Notes: generated by a model from the letters alone, not told the origin. A DNA stretch of 64,000 bases from Vibrio europaeus (GCF_001695575.1 NZ_LUAX01000007.1:1240001-1304000), one strand, 5' to 3'. Counted from the first letter of the stretch, positions 1 through 9,786 are shown. Translations and numbers: made by a program.

Positions 1-71
1 AAATGGATAAGATGCTCAAGCAAAGGGAAATTGAACTCGCTAAACAACCAAATAGCGCGAGTACTAGCTAA
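1..71 (+). CDS. 3' end of an upstream coding region (partial)
   Basis: An open frame with an ATG at 3 runs to a TAA at 69-71 and is followed at once by a strong terminator, so this is most likely the last 22 or so codons of a gene that starts outside the window. The visible tail is polar (ends NSASTS) and is too short to assign to a family. The ATG at 3 need not be a start. Confidence 0.45.
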   Translation, partial: MDKMLKQREIELAKQPNSASTS

Positions 72-75
72 GTTT

Positions 76-99
76 AAAGCTCCTTCGGGAGCTTTTTTT
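76..99 (+). terminator. Rho-independent terminator of the upstream gene
   Basis: Perfect 8-bp stem AAAGCTCC / GGAGCTTT around a TTCG tetraloop, followed by a run of T. It closes the gene that ends at 71. Confidence 0.85.
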
Positions 100-205
100 G
101 TGCGTGATGAACATAAAAGTTGCATTACATAAATGTCATCAATGTTACATCTTTTAGTGATCGTATCGATAAAAAAGTAACTGCATACTCAATAAATTTC
201 ACAAA

Positions 206-219
206 TTGATTTCCCTCAA
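206..219 (+). promoter_or_regulatory. FNR-like operator upstream of ompW
   Basis: TTGAT-TTCC-CTCAA matches the FNR consensus TTGATNNNNATCAA at 9 of 10 fixed positions. It is centred at 212.5, about 41 bases before the start expected from the -10 at 241-246, which is the classic class II activator position. FNR control of ompW is known in E. coli; here it is inferred from sequence. Confidence 0.5.
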
Positions 220-237
220 TTTTGTATGGTTTTTATG

Positions 238-246
238 TGCTACTTT
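238..246 (+). promoter_or_regulatory. Extended -10 promoter element of ompW
   Basis: TGC-TACTTT forms an extended -10 element. No good -35 is seen, as expected for an activator-dependent promoter. Transcription would start near 253, giving a leader of about 55 bases before the ompW ATG at 309, which has AAAAGG as ribosome binding site. Confidence 0.4.
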
Positions 247-308
247 GCGGCGCAAATAACAATGATTCCTTCAATCAATAAAACAAAACCCTACAAAAGG
301 AAATCAAA

Positions 309-944
309 ATGAAAAAAACACTTTTAAGCCTAACCGTTCTAGCAACACTCGCTTCAGCCAATGCGTTTGCTCATAAAGAGGGTGACTTCTTAGTTCGTGC
401 AGGTCTTGCAGCTGTAGTGCCGAATGATAGCAGTGAAAAGATTCTTGGCTCTCAAGAAGAGCTAGAAGTGAACTCAAATGTGCAGTTAGGCTTAACTTTG
501 GGTTACATGATTACAGACAACATTAGTTTCGAAGTATTGGCTGCAACGCCTTTCCAGCATGATATCTCGACGGGTCTATCTGGGCTGGGTGACATTGCTG
601 AAACTAAGCATTTACCGCCAACATTTATGGTTCAGTACTATTTCGGTGAGTCTGGCAGTGACTTTCGTCCATACGTAGGTGCAGGTATCAACTACACTAT
701 CTTCTTTGATGAGAAGTTTAACGATAAGTCAGGTCTTAAAGATCTAAACTTGAAAAACTCTTGGGGCTTAGCAGCCAATGCAGGTGTTGACTACATGCTC
801 AACGAAGATTGGTTCTTAAATGCCTCAGTTTGGTACGCTGATATTGATACAACAGCCACATACAACGATGGAACAACTAGTTACTCAACCAAAGTAGAAA
901 TCGACCCTTGGGTATTTATGATTGGCGGTGGCTACAAGTTTTAA
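309..944 (+). CDS. ompW: OmpW-family outer membrane protein
   Basis: 211 residues with a Sec signal peptide (residues 1-21, ending ANAFA, cleaved before HKEGD). The mature part has the OmpW pattern: HKEGDFLVRAG at the start, a GLTLGYMITDNIS strand pair, YYFG...FRPYVGAGINYT in the middle, and a terminal strand ending GGGYKF with the C-terminal Phe typical of beta-barrels. OmpW proteins are eight-stranded barrels with a hydrophobic channel for small molecules. Length agrees with the family. The gene stands alone between two terminators; an FNR-like site upstream suggests oxygen-linked expression. Confidence 0.92.
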   Translation: MKKTLLSLTVLATLASANAFAHKEGDFLVRAGLAAVVPNDSSEKILGSQEELEVNSNVQLGLTLGYMITDNISFEVLAATPFQHDISTGLSGLGDIAETKHLPPTFMVQYYFGESGSDFRPYVGAGINYTIFFDEKFNDKSGLKDLNLKNSWGLAANAGVDYMLNEDWFLNASVWYADIDTTATYNDGTTSYSTKVEIDPWVFMIGGGYKF

Positions 945-966
945 ACTCGCTTAAACCAGAAATTAA

Positions 967-992
967 AAAGGCTTCCAATTGGAAGCCTTTCT
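967..992. terminator. Bidirectional terminator between ompW and ppsA
   Basis: Perfect 10-bp stem AAAGGCTTCC / GGAAGCCTTT with an AATT loop. It has a short T run on the plus strand and TTTTTAATT on the minus strand, so it can serve both convergent genes. Confidence 0.85.
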
Positions 993-1007
993 TCATATCA
1001 AGCAAGC

Positions 1008-3377
1008 TTATTTGCTTACGTTACCTAACTTCAACCAAGTATCGATAACCGTATCAGGGTTGAGTGACACAGAGCTAATGCCTTGAGCCATCAGCCATTC
1101 AGCTAGGTCGTCATGATCCGATGGACCTTGTCCACAGATACCAACGTATTTACCCGCTTTGGTTGCCGCATCGATGGCCATTTGAAGCATAGCTTTCACC
1201 GCTGGATTACGCTCGTCAAATAGATGTGCAACATCACCTGAGTCACGGTCAAGGCCTAGGGTTAGCTGAGTCATGTCGTTTGAACCAATAGAGAAGCCAT
1301 CAAAGTATTTTAGGAACTCATCAGCAAGTACCGCATTCGATGGCAATTCGCACATCATAATCACTTTCAAGCCTTGGTCGCCGCGGCGTAGGTCAAACTT
1401 AGCAAGAAGGTCGATAACCGATGCGGCTTCGCTTGGTGTACGAACGAATGGGATCATGATCTCTACGTTTTTCAGACCCATCTCATTACGAACGCGTTTA
1501 ATTGCCTGTGTTTCAAGCTCAAAACAGTCTTCGAATACTGGCGAGATATAACGTGATGCACCACGGAAACCTAGCATTGGGTTCTCTTCGTGCGGTTCAA
1601 AGCTCTTACCACCAACTAGATTGCTGTACTCGTTAGACTTAAAGTCTGACATACGAACAATTACGCGCTTAGGCCAGAATGCCGCACCAATTGTGGCAAT
1701 ACCTTCTGTTAGCTTACTCACGTAGAAATCGATAGGGTCTTTGTAGCCACGAATACGCTGACTGATTTCAGCTTTTAGCTCGTCACTTTGTTCGTCAAAG
1801 TTCAATAGTGCTTTCGGGTGAATACCAATCATCTTGTTGATGATGAACTCTAAGCGCGCAAGGCCTACACCTTCGTTAGGAAGTTGTGCGAAATCGAAGG
1901 CGCGATCTGGGTTACCTACGTTCATCATCACTTTAGTTGGTAGCAATGGCAGCTCGTCGACTGAAGAGCGCTTAACTTCAAACTCAAGTTCACCTTGATA
2001 AACGTAACCAGTTTCACCTTCAGAACAAGAGACTGTCACGGTAGCGCCATCTTGAAGGCTAGTCGTTGCAGTGCCACAACCCACGATTGCTGGGATGCCG
2101 AGTTCGCGGGCGATAATCGCTGCGTGACAGGTACGACCGCCTCGGTTTGTCACAATCGCAGATGCTTTCTTCATCACAGGTTCCCAGTCTGGGTCTGTCA
2201 TGTCTGTGACAAGCACATCACCATCTTGAACCAAAGACATTTGGTCTAGTGAGTCTACTAAACGGACTGGGCCAGAACCAATGCGTTGACCGATTGCGCG
2301 ACCTTCAACAAGAACGTCAGCCTTATTGTTTAGCTCATAGCGCTCAATAACATTTTGCTCGCTTTGAGAACATACGGTCTCTGGACGTGCTTGAACAATG
2401 TACAGTTTGCCGTCAATGCCATCTTTTGCCCACTCAATATCCATAGGACGTTGGTAGTGCTTCTCGATGATCATTGCTTGCTTCGCTAGCTCTTTGATCT
2501 CTTCATCGTTTAAAGAGAACGTTTGGCGCTCTTGCTCTGAGGTATCAATGATGTCTACCTGTTTGCCAATTTCTTGGTTGGTTGAGTAGATCATTTTGAT
2601 CAGTTTAGAACCAAAGGTTTTCTTAACGATTGGGTAGTGACCCGCTTCAAGCATCGGCTTGTGGACATAAAATTCGTCAGGGTTAACCGCACCTTGAACA
2701 ACCATTTCGCCAAGGCCCCAAGAAGAAGTAATAAATACAACTTGGTCGAAGCCTGACTCGGTATCTAGGGTGAACATAACACCTGAAGACGCTTTGTCTG
2801 AGCGAACCATGCGTTGAATGCCCGCTGAAAGCGAGATTCCGCGGTGGTCGAAACCTTGGTGAACACGGTACGAAATCGCACGGTCGTTAAACAGTGATGC
2901 GTAAACGTGTTTTGTTGCTTCAAGGACAGCGTCGATACCTTTCACATTAAGGAAAGTTTCTTGCTGACCAGCGAAAGAAGCGTCTGGTAAGTCTTCAGCG
3001 GTGGCTGATGAACGAACAGCGACTGAAAGCTCATCATTACCGCCAATAAGTTCTTGGTAGTTTTCACGTATATCCTGCTCTAGATCAGCAGGGAAGGGGG
3101 CTTCTAAAACCCATTGACGGATGGTAGCACCTGTCTTACGCAGAGCGTCTACATCATCAACGTCCAGTTCATCCAGCAATTGGTGAATGCGATCATCCAG
3201 TCCTTCAAAATCTAGGAACTGGTTAAACGCGTAGGAAGTGGTCGCAAAACCGTTGGGTACTGAAACGCCAGCATTGGATAGGTTAGAAACCATTTCACCA
3301 AGTGAGGCATTCTTACCGCCGACTTTGTCGACATCTTCCATGGATAGGCCATCGAACCAGAGGGTGTTCTTTTGCAT
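1008..3377 (-). CDS. ppsA: Phosphoenolpyruvate synthase
   Basis: Makes PEP from pyruvate, ATP and water for gluconeogenesis. From the start chosen here the protein has 789 residues, as usual for PpsA (about 792). N-terminal ATP-grasp part ([15 protein letters not shown] near residue 20, [18 protein letters not shown] near 125), swivelling phosphohistidine domain with [15 protein letters not shown] near residue 417 (the His is the phosphorylated residue), and C-terminal TIM-barrel PEP/pyruvate domain ending in the catalytic Cys motif [11 protein letters not shown] longer frame opens at 3449, but the ATG at 3377 has a strong GGAGAAAG ribosome binding site 5-10 bases before it, and the extra 24 residues are not family-like. 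Divergent from its regulator ppsR. Confidence 0.96.
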   Translation of the reverse strand: MQKNTLWFDGLSMEDVDKVGGKNASLGEMVSNLSNAGVSVPNGFATTSYAFNQFLDFEGLDDRIHQLLDELDVDDVDALRKTGATIRQWVLEAPFPADLEQDIRENYQELIGGNDELSVAVRSSATAEDLPDASFAGQQETFLNVKGIDAVLEATKHVYASLFNDRAISYRVHQGFDHRGISLSAGIQRMVRSDKASSGVMFTLDTESGFDQVVFITSSWGLGEMVVQGAVNPDEFYVHKPMLEAGHYPIVKKTFGSKLIKMIYSTNQEIGKQVDIIDTSEQERQTFSLNDEEIKELAKQAMIIEKHYQRPMDIEWAKDGIDGKLYIVQARPETVCSQSEQNVIERYELNNKADVLVEGRAIGQRIGSGPVRLVDSLDQMSLVQDGDVLVTDMTDPDWEPVMKKASAIVTNRGGRTCHAAIIARELGIPAIVGCGTATTSLQDGATVTVSCSEGETGYVYQGELEFEVKRSSVDELPLLPTKVMMNVGNPDRAFDFAQLPNEGVGLARLEFIINKMIGIHPKALLNFDEQSDELKAEISQRIRGYKDPIDFYVSKLTEGIATIGAAFWPKRVIVRMSDFKSNEYSNLVGGKSFEPHEENPMLGFRGASRYISPVFEDCFELETQAIKRVRNEMGLKNVEIMIPFVRTPSEAASVIDLLAKFDLRRGDQGLKVIMMCELPSNAVLADEFLKYFDGFSIGSNDMTQLTLGLDRDSGDVAHLFDERNPAVKAMLQMAIDAATKAGKYVGICGQGPSDHDDLAEWLMAQGISSVSLNPDTVIDTWLKLGNVSK

Positions 3378-3551
3378 GTCTTTCTCCAGAAACATTGCAG
3401 CTTTGTAGGGATTGGGCAAACGATTACGTAAAAGCTTAAAAAAATTCACAAGGAATTTTCAAAGCTGTGGGGGCCGTAACAGCAACCCGGGTTTTATTGT
3501 CGATATTATGGCTACTATCCTACTCAAAAGAATTTTAAAGTTTAAAAAAAA

Positions 3552-4385
3552 ATGCAAATTGATATTCAAAGTCGTGATGTATTCTATGTTTCTGACGGAA
3601 CGGCTATAACATGTGAAACATTAGGGCACGTTGTTCTGGGTCAATTCCCGTTTAAAGCTAATGAGAAAACCTTTCCTTTCATCGAAAGTGAAGACAAATT
3701 ATCTGACCTGATAAAAGAAATCGAAACTTCATACCAAAGAAGTGGCATAAAGCCGTTGGTGTTTTTCTCCATCGTTATTCCTGAGTTTCGTCAACGTTTG
3801 CTAGAGTCGAACTCGTATGGGTATGACGTGTTAGAGAGTATCGTTCAGAAAGTACAAGATGATATTCAGATGCAACCAAAACCGAAGTTGCAGCGTTCGC
3901 GCAGTGTAGGACGCGATTCTGATAAGTACTTTGACCGAATCGCCGCGATTGAGTATACCTTGGCGCATGATGATGGAATTACCCTAAAGGGGCTTGAAGA
4001 GGCGGACATCATCTTACTGGGGGTTTCTCGAAGCGGGAAGACACCTACCAGCTTATATATGGCGATGCAGTTTGGTTTACGCGTGGTCAATTATCCATTT
4101 ATTGATGATGACTTGAAGCGGATGAGGCTATTGCCCGAATTTGAGATTCATCGTCACAAGTTGTTTGGGTTGACCATCAATCCAGAGAGATTGACAGAAA
4201 TACGCGAAAACCGATTAGCCGGTAGTGAATACGCCAGTAATGAGCAATGTTTACACGAGTTGCAAACGGTAGAGTCTTTGTTCCGCCGCGAGGCGATTCC
4301 TTATATCAATACCTCTTCTCTTTCTGTCGAAGAGATCTCGACGAGGGTGTTAGAGAAAACAGGGCTAAGAAGAAGACTGTTATAG
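3552..4385 (+). CDS. ppsR: PEP synthase regulatory protein (kinase/pyrophosphorylase)
   Basis: 277 residues, DUF299 family. PpsR inactivates PEP synthase by ADP-dependent phosphorylation of a threonine next to the catalytic His and reactivates it by phosphate-dependent removal with release of pyrophosphate (family knowledge). The nucleotide-binding loop [11 protein letters not shown] lies at residues 157-167. The N-terminus [19 protein letters not shown] is the family hallmark. It is divergent from its target ppsA across about 170 bases, the usual arrangement. Its stop is 3 bases from the stop of the convergent gene at 4389. Confidence 0.95.
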   Translation: MQIDIQSRDVFYVSDGTAITCETLGHVVLGQFPFKANEKTFPFIESEDKLSDLIKEIETSYQRSGIKPLVFFSIVIPEFRQRLLESNSYGYDVLESIVQKVQDDIQMQPKPKLQRSRSVGRDSDKYFDRIAAIEYTLAHDDGITLKGLEEADIILLGVSRSGKTPTSLYMAMQFGLRVVNYPFIDDDLKRMRLLPEFEIHRHKLFGLTINPERLTEIRENRLAGSEYASNEQCLHELQTVESLFRREAIPYINTSSLSVEEISTRVLEKTGLRRRLL

Positions 4386-4388
4386 CGT

Positions 4389-5126
4389 TTACTCTCGCTG
4401 TCGAATAGTGCGAAGGTGTTGATCTAAATACCGTTTTAGTTCATGCCTTTGCTCTAATTTGCGTGATATAAGCATGTAGAACTTGTGTGGTTTCATTTCA
4501 GGAACGGCGACAGAGACTAACTCATCCGTTATTAGGTCTATCCCCCACATCTCCTTTATCGCGTGCAGAATCTCTGCCCAGTTTAGGTAAATGTCGCACT
4601 TTCCCTCTCTCACTTGCTCAAGACAATCATGAACAGAATGACCAACGCGCGTAATGTTACTCAGTTGGAAATCGGAATAGTTATATCCGTGGTTGCCACA
4701 GACTCGGTATTGGCCAAGATCTTTGACATTTGAGATAACGAGCCCATTGGGAAACCGTTCTGTTGAGTAGACATAATGTGGGGTAATGGCGTAATACCAG
4801 TCGGTGTAGAGGTATTCTTTATCTCTTCGTACATTGAAAGAGGCACTAAGGGCTAAGTCGAATTCCCCATTTTTTGCCCCGCGAAGACATCGTGACCAAG
4901 AAGTCATGGTGATATCGTAGCTTATCCCTTGTTTGGTAAAGACTTCTTCCAATATGTCGACATCATAGCCTCGTGCTTTGTCGTTCAGGACATAGGTATA
5001 AGGCGGCCAGTCGATGGCATCTCCACAGACACGGATATGAGGAAGGTTATCTTGAGGGGCAGCGAATCCCCCAAAACTGAGTAACAAGCTAAGAACAATA
5101 ATCAAAGGGCCAGTGATCCGAACCAT
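4389..5126 (-). CDS. Periplasmic solute-binding protein, family 3 (SBP_bac_3)
   Basis: 245 residues with a signal peptide (hydrophobic IIVLSLLLSFGGFAA, cleaved before PQDN) and a binding-protein fold: IRVCGDAIDWPPYTYV near residue 30, then GYDVDILEEVF and the DLALSASFNVRRDKEYLYT segment typical of amino-acid-type binding proteins. A frame extends to a GTG at 5147, but the ATG at 5126 has GAGAGG in good position. No permease or ATPase lies nearby, so it may be an orphan sensor or scavenging protein; the ligand cannot be read. It lies 65 bases after hutD on the same strand and could be read through from the haem operon. Confidence 0.8.
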   Translation of the reverse strand: MVRITGPLIIVLSLLLSFGGFAAPQDNLPHIRVCGDAIDWPPYTYVLNDKARGYDVDILEEVFTKQGISYDITMTSWSRCLRGAKNGEFDLALSASFNVRRDKEYLYTDWYYAITPHYVYSTERFPNGLVISNVKDLGQYRVCGNHGYNYSDFQLSNITRVGHSVHDCLEQVREGKCDIYLNWAEILHAIKEMWGIDLITDELVSVAVPEMKPHKFYMLISRKLEQRHELKRYLDQHLRTIRQRE

Positions 5127-5191
5127 CTTATAGCGCCTCTCAAGCACGATAACTTGAGTATAGCCAAGGTTCTCTGACCCTTCTAAATTAC

Positions 5192-5974
5192 CTAAGCAGC
5201 CGGATAAATGAGAGGGAAGTCGAGCGTAGGATGCGGCGCAACAATGGAGTCATAACCGTAAACACGTTTAATCATCTCCGGTTGCAGAGCTTTCCACGGC
5301 GCGTCATCGCAAACTAGCTTGCCATCATGAAGCACGATTAATCGATCTGAGTATTGAGCGGCTAAGTTCAAATCATGCAGCACGACAATAACAGCAGTAT
5401 CGTGTTCATCGGCTAGTTTGCGCGCAATCTTCAACGTATTGTGCTGGTGGGCTAAATCTAACGCGGAAGTTGGTTCATCAAGCATTAAGATCTTATTTTC
5501 GCCTGCCTGATCAAGCTGAACGAGAACGCGAGCCAAATGAAGTCGCTGTTTCTCACCGCCAGACAGTGATGGGTACAAACGGTCACTTAAGTGAGTGACG
5601 TCCGTCATCTCCATATACTTATTCGCGAGCTTTTGTGCAGACTTGTTTGGCACATTCAAAGGAATCGCCCCAAGCTCAACCACTTCATGGGCAAGAAATG
5701 GGAAACTCAATGTGCTGTGTTGTGGCAGCATTCCGAGGTGCTTCGCTAAATCTGCTGGTTTCCATTGCTCTCGCGGTTGGTTGAAATAGTGAATGTCACA
5801 GCGTGACGGTATTTCTCCGCAAAGCAGTTTAAGCAATGTACTCTTACCTGCACCGTTTGGCCCTAGAAGTGTGGTGACTTCTCCGGCTCGAATATCGATA
5901 TTAATATCATCCAGTACCTTGCGAGCGCCGAACTTCATGGAAATATGTTTACCTGATAAAACAACTTTACTCAT
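5192..5974 (-). CDS. hutD: Haem ABC transporter ATP-binding protein
   Basis: 260-residue ABC ATPase of the HmuV/FecE type that powers haem import across the inner membrane with HutB and HutC. Walker A GPNGAGKST at 38-46, signature LSGGEKQR at 137-144, Walker B ILMLDEP at 162-168, and the switch His in VVLHDLN. Its ATG overlaps the hutC stop by one base (TGATG), pointing to translational coupling. Last gene of the tonB1-exbB1-exbD1-hutBCD operon. Confidence 0.95.
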   Translation of the reverse strand: MSKVVLSGKHISMKFGARKVLDDINIDIRAGEVTTLLGPNGAGKSTLLKLLCGEIPSRCDIHYFNQPREQWKPADLAKHLGMLPQHSTLSFPFLAHEVVELGAIPLNVPNKSAQKLANKYMEMTDVTHLSDRLYPSLSGGEKQRLHLARVLVQLDQAGENKILMLDEPTSALDLAHQHNTLKIARKLADEHDTAVIVVLHDLNLAAQYSDRLIVLHDGKLVCDDAPWKALQPEMIKRVYGYDSIVAPHPTLDFPLIYPAA

Positions 5975-7011
5975 CAGATGATTTTTCCTTTTTGCTTGAA
6001 GAGTAGATAGATGAAGAAAGGCGCACCGATGAGTGCTGTCACAATACCAACAGGCAACTCCGCAGGAGCGACGACAACGCGGGAGAACATATCGGCGAAC
6101 GTAAGCAGTAAAGCGCCCATCAGTGCCGAGATTGGCAATAGGGTTCGGTGATCTGGGCCTGATAGCATTCTACCTAGGTGAGGAATGACCAAGCCGATAA
6201 AGCCAATCATGCCAGAAACGCTCACAGTGACACCAACACCAACAGCGGTTAACAGAATAAGCTGACGCTTCAAGCGCTGTACAGGAATTCCTAGATGGTT
6301 GGCTTCCGCTTCGCCTAGCAAAAGAGCGTTAAGTGACATCGCCTTTCGCACAAATATGAACATCAGTAAAACCAGTGTGATTGCACATAAGATTATGCTT
6401 GTCCAATTTGCGCCTGCCAATGACCCCATCGACCAGAGTGATAAGTCACGCAGCATTTGGTCATCGGCAATAAAGTTCATGTAACCGATTCCCGCACCCG
6501 ACAGAGCACTAATCGCCACACCGGCTAACAGCATGATAGTCACAGACGTGCCCATCTTGCTTGTGCCTAGCTTATAGACAAGGACAGTCGTCAGTGCCCC
6601 ACCAAGAAAGGCAAATATTGGTACCGCAGCTAAATTCATGAACTGCGGGTATTGCTCACTAAGATCGGCAAACAGAACGATAGCTAACGCAGCACCCAAT
6701 GACGCACCTGCAGAGACACCAATAATACCGGGTTCAGCAAGGGGGTTGCGAAACAAACCTTGCATTACGGTACCGCAGATAGCGAGTATTGCGCCTACCA
6801 GCATGCATAAGATAGTGCGTGGAAAGCGTATTTCATGGATAACCAAATTCACATGTGGGGCTAACTGTTCTGAACGAAACATAAGGCTTTGGACACTTTC
6901 CAAAAAGCCAATGTTCATAGGGCCAACAGTGACGGAACTGATCGCAGTAACAACCAAGGCAATACCAAATATGGCAACAGCAGCGCTAAGCGGCAGACGG
7001 CGTAGAAGCAT
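5974..7011 (-). CDS. hutC: Haem ABC transporter permease (FecCD family)
   Basis: 345 residues with about ten hydrophobic segments. It carries FecCD/BtuC signatures: VGAILAICGTVMQGLFRNPL near residue 75, EPGIIGVSAGASLGAALAI after it, and GMIGFIGLVIPHLGRMLSG near 265. HutC forms the haem channel of the HutBCD importer. It starts 12 bases after hutB and overlaps hutD by one base. Confidence 0.94.
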   Translation of the reverse strand: MLLRRLPLSAAVAIFGIALVVTAISSVTVGPMNIGFLESVQSLMFRSEQLAPHVNLVIHEIRFPRTILCMLVGAILAICGTVMQGLFRNPLAEPGIIGVSAGASLGAALAIVLFADLSEQYPQFMNLAAVPIFAFLGGALTTVLVYKLGTSKMGTSVTIMLLAGVAISALSGAGIGYMNFIADDQMLRDLSLWSMGSLAGANWTSIILCAITLVLLMFIFVRKAMSLNALLLGEAEANHLGIPVQRLKRQLILLTAVGVGVTVSVSGMIGFIGLVIPHLGRMLSGPDHRTLLPISALMGALLLTFADMFSRVVVAPAELPVGIVTALIGAPFFIYLLFKQKGKII

Positions 7012-7023
7012 AGTAGTGACTCG

Positions 7024-7869
7024 TTATTTCAGAAGCTGGCTTAAGCGCTCAGCTTCAGACAGGCTTTTTAGTCCCAGTCCGCCGACTAATGCGTGACCAT
7101 CAATTTGAATAAACAGTTTGTTCTGTCCTGCTGGCGTTGCCGCGAGCATTGGCATTTTCTTCAATATTTCGTCGGCACCACCCAGTTTGTTATAACTGCG
7201 TCCACTGACCAAAATAATGTCTGGCTGCATTTCAACCATCGCTTCGGTAGAAAGCGGTTTGTATGAGCTTAACTGGCTCGCGGCTGGGTTAATACCACCA
7301 GCGAGTTCAATGATGGCGTTAGGTGTGGTATCTCGACCCGCGACATTAGCAGGTCTTCCTTCGTGGATAAGTAGGAACAGCACTTTCTTCGCTGATTTTT
7401 GCTGGGATTTGTTCTTTTCTAAACTAGCAATCTGCTCGGTTACTTGCTTTTTCAACTTGCTTGCTTGCTGCTCTGCTTGAGTCAGTGCGGCGATTCCATC
7501 AATACGTTCAAGAAGACCTTCAGGAGTTGGCTTTGTATTGACGATATCAACTTCAACACCTGCTGAGCGAAGCTGGCTGAGAGCCGTCTCTGGCCCCATC
7601 TCATCCGAGCCAATCAAGCGATTTGGACCGAGAGCCAAAAGGCCTTCTGCTGATAAACGTCGGTGATAACCTATTTTTGGCAGCTGCAATGATCCTGGTA
7701 GTTCGCTAGTGACGTCAACCGCGACCAGCTTCTCCTGCTGATTTAAAGCGATAAGCAATTCTGTAACGGCACTTCCTGCACTCACAATTCTTTCGCTAGC
7801 GAATGATGTTGAAGCCAATAACGATAAAGAAAGGGCGGTTACGGTTTTTAAAAGGGCTTTTTTATACAT
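7024..7869 (-). CDS. hutB: Periplasmic haem-binding protein of the Hut ABC importer
   Basis: 281 residues, signal peptide of about 24 residues (LSLSLLASTSFA). The mature protein has the class III binding-protein pattern of BtuF/HmuT: ERIVSAGSAVTELLIAL at the N-terminus, then VGYHR-type segment (PKIGYHRRLSAEGLLAL) and GLGLKSLSEAERLSQLL at the end. The Tyr-His in KIGYHRRLS is a plausible haem contact. Lies 11 bases after exbD1 and 12 bases before hutC. Confidence 0.93.
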   Translation of the reverse strand: MYKKALLKTVTALSLSLLASTSFASERIVSAGSAVTELLIALNQQEKLVAVDVTSELPGSLQLPKIGYHRRLSAEGLLALGPNRLIGSDEMGPETALSQLRSAGVEVDIVNTKPTPEGLLERIDGIAALTQAEQQASKLKKQVTEQIASLEKNKSQQKSAKKVLFLLIHEGRPANVAGRDTTPNAIIELAGGINPAASQLSSYKPLSTEAMVEMQPDIILVSGRSYNKLGGADEILKKMPMLAATPAGQNKLFIQIDGHALVGGLGLKSLSEAERLSQLLK

Positions 7870-7880
7870 GTTGAACTCGA

Positions 7881-8294
7881 TTATTTAGATTCTTCCGTGA
7901 GTAGCTGTGTCGCTTGAATACCGTTTTCTTGCAAAAAGGCGAGCAACTTCACTAGGTGCTGCACTTCGGCTGTTTTATCTGCACCTATCACGATGGGCTG
8001 TTTGTTAGATTTATATTCTTCCAGTAACGCTAGGGTGAAATTCTCCCAGTCTATGTATTCTTTTCCATCAATTGCCCAGTGAGGTGCTGCCTCCAAGATA
8101 TTGACGGTTAGAGATTTAGTATCCACTTCTGACACTACTTGCGAGTCAGTGGTGGGCAGGTCAACTTCAAGTGAGTCGAGCTTTACTGCCGCGGTGAGCA
8201 TCAAAAACACCATGACGATAAAAATAATATCGAGCAGAGGCGTAAGATCAGGGGTCAAGCCGAAGCGATTTTCTTCCTGCTTAACCTTGATCAT
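7881..8294 (-). CDS. exbD1: ExbD-type energy transducer for TonB
   Basis: 137 residues: short cytoplasmic start, one membrane helix (about 23-40) containing the functional Asp (D22 in LTPLLDIIFIVMVFLML), and a periplasmic domain. With ExbB1 it uses the proton gradient to drive TonB1. Overlaps exbB1 by 4 bases (ATGA). Confidence 0.95.
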   Translation of the reverse strand: MIKVKQEENRFGLTPDLTPLLDIIFIVMVFLMLTAAVKLDSLEVDLPTTDSQVVSEVDTKSLTVNILEAAPHWAIDGKEYIDWENFTLALLEEYKSNKQPIVIGADKTAEVQHLVKLLAFLQENGIQATQLLTEESK

Positions 8295-8992
8295 GAACTC
8301 GCCTCAGTTGCTAAGTTCGCGGAGGGCTTTGTTGTGGTCAAAGCGTTATCTGGTGAGACATGCTGAAGGCTAATTCCTTCCAACCAGAGATTTACGTAGT
8401 TAAGAGTGTGCTCTAATTTCGCCATGACTTTATCGGCCCACAAACCGAGAAGTTGGGCTCCGGCGATCGCGGGTAGAGCAATAAGAAGACCAGCGGCTGT
8501 GGTTCTCATTGCCAAACCAAGTCCGTCAGCTAGGTCATTAGGGGTAATGTTGCCTGTCGAGGCCGCGACGCCTTTAAACATCTCTATCAGACCTAATACT
8601 GTTCCCAGTAAGCCAATCAGTGGGCTAATGACTCCAATCAGAGTCAGTAGCCTTAATCCTGAATTAAGCTGGTGGCGTTTTTCTTGTAACCACATACCTG
8701 CGGCGTCTTCACGCAGAGTTTTAGAAAATGAGTGGTGAGCAAGTAACATGGCCACGCCTTTGTAGAGCAAAGGTCGGCGAGGTGAGAGTTTTTCTGCTAA
8801 CGCCTCGATTTGATGGCTGTCAGTTGGGCTAATCTGCTTTAGTTCGCTACGAATGGCTCGTTTGCCAACACCTAGGCTAATCATGACTTGAAAAAGACGC
8901 TCGGCAATAATCATTACTGTGAGTGCTGAGCAGATGATCAATGGCCAAGCCATAAGACCTAATTGTTGTTGCAATTGCTGTAATTGTTCCAT
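8291..8992 (-). CDS. exbB1: ExbB-type energy transducer for TonB
   Basis: 233 residues of the MotA/TolQ/ExbB family with three membrane helices: one near residues 13-33, and the paired helices around RLLTLIGVISPLIGLLGTVL and ADGLGLAMRTTAAGLLIALP. The last two line the proton path. The start overlaps the tonB1 stop by one base. Length is typical of the TonB1-type set. Confidence 0.95.
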   Translation of the reverse strand: MEQLQQLQQQLGLMAWPLIICSALTVMIIAERLFQVMISLGVGKRAIRSELKQISPTDSHQIEALAEKLSPRRPLLYKGVAMLLAHHSFSKTLREDAAGMWLQEKRHQLNSGLRLLTLIGVISPLIGLLGTVLGLIEMFKGVAASTGNITPNDLADGLGLAMRTTAAGLLIALPAIAGAQLLGLWADKVMAKLEHTLNYVNLWLEGISLQHVSPDNALTTTKPSANLATEASS

Positions 8993-9744
8993 TATCGATC
9001 CAACTTAAAACGAACAGGGATTTGAACGCGATGAGCCATTTTTTGCCCATCGACAGAATGAGGAGAGAATCGCCATTTTTTGATAGCCGCTAGTGCTGAC
9101 TTATCAAGCATGTCAGTGCCTGAAGATGAGATAAGGACTTGTTTAACCTGTTTACCATCTTTGTCTAACCAAATTTCGTATAGTGCAATACCTTCAACAC
9201 CACGTTTTCTCGCTAATCGAGGATACCTAGGAGCGGATGGTCGAGTAAGAAATGATGGTTTGGTGACCATTACGGGTTGAGAGCTTGCCCCTTGATTAAC
9301 CAGCCCTGGCTGGGCTTTCGATTCGTGTTGCTTAGGCGCTTGCTTTTTTTCAACTACCTTTTGCGCGGGTTTCTCTTTTGTTTGGTTAGCCACAGGTTGT
9401 TTCTTCGGTACAGGTTTCGCTTTGGTGACCTTTTTTTCTACTTTGGGCTTTTTCTTGACGACTTTCTTTTCGACTGGTTTAGGTTGTTTTACAACCTTTT
9501 GGGGCTCAGGCGGAGTCACTTGTTCTTTAGAAGGTTCTGGTTCAGCTTTTGGTTGTGACTGTGTTACCGGTTGTTCTACTGGTGTGGCAGGCGGTGTCGC
9601 GACTGCTTTAAAATTAATCGACACAGAACTTGATTGCGCCCCGGCAGGCATTGCAAAGGCTTTTGGCTCTTGTGCAACGAACACGAACGCAGCGTGGATA
9701 GCTAACGAAATGCTACCAGCAATGGTGTATCGCTTGACGTTCAC
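8992..9744 (-). CDS. tonB1: TonB energy-coupling protein
   Basis: 250 residues: N-terminal membrane anchor (about 8-26), a long Pro/Lys/Glu/Gln-rich spacer from about 45 to 145 with many EP, KP and KK pairs that spans the periplasm, and a C-terminal TonB domain (PRYPRLARKRGVEGIALYEI, then AALAAIKKWRFSP-like region and PVRFKL). It couples the proton gradient to outer membrane haem receptors. First gene of the minus-strand operon, read from a Fur-controlled promoter near 9790-9815. The haem receptor itself is not in the window. Confidence 0.95.
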   Translation of the reverse strand: MNVKRYTIAGSISLAIHAAFVFVAQEPKAFAMPAGAQSSSVSINFKAVATPPATPVEQPVTQSQPKAEPEPSKEQVTPPEPQKVVKQPKPVEKKVVKKKPKVEKKVTKAKPVPKKQPVANQTKEKPAQKVVEKKQAPKQHESKAQPGLVNQGASSQPVMVTKPSFLTRPSAPRYPRLARKRGVEGIALYEIWLDKDGKQVKQVLISSSGTDMLDKSALAAIKKWRFSPHSVDGQKMAHRVQIPVRFKLDR

Positions 9745-9786
9745 TTAAGTTCTCCATGATTCATATCGGTGACCAGACGGATTAGA

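Noticed and set aside
3378-3551. Possible Cra/FruR site between ppsA and ppsR
   Set aside because: GGCAAACGATTACG matches the consensus only in part; not strong enough to list as a feature.
3412-3609. Short plus-strand frame in the ppsA-ppsR gap
   Set aside because: Overlaps the ppsR start in another frame and has no ribosome binding site or recognisable product.
5137-5156. Hairpin CTCAAG / CTTGAG between hutD and the binding-protein gene
   Set aside because: Short stem without a T run, and it overlaps the ribosome binding site region of the gene at 5126; not a convincing terminator.
6638-7096. 152-codon plus-strand frame over hutC and hutB
   Set aside because: Shadow of the membrane-protein gene hutC; no family resemblance and it crosses the hutB-hutC junction.
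9277-9558. Frames opposite the tonB1 spacer
   Set aside because: They arise from the Lys/Pro repeats of TonB read backwards (Phe/Leu-rich product).
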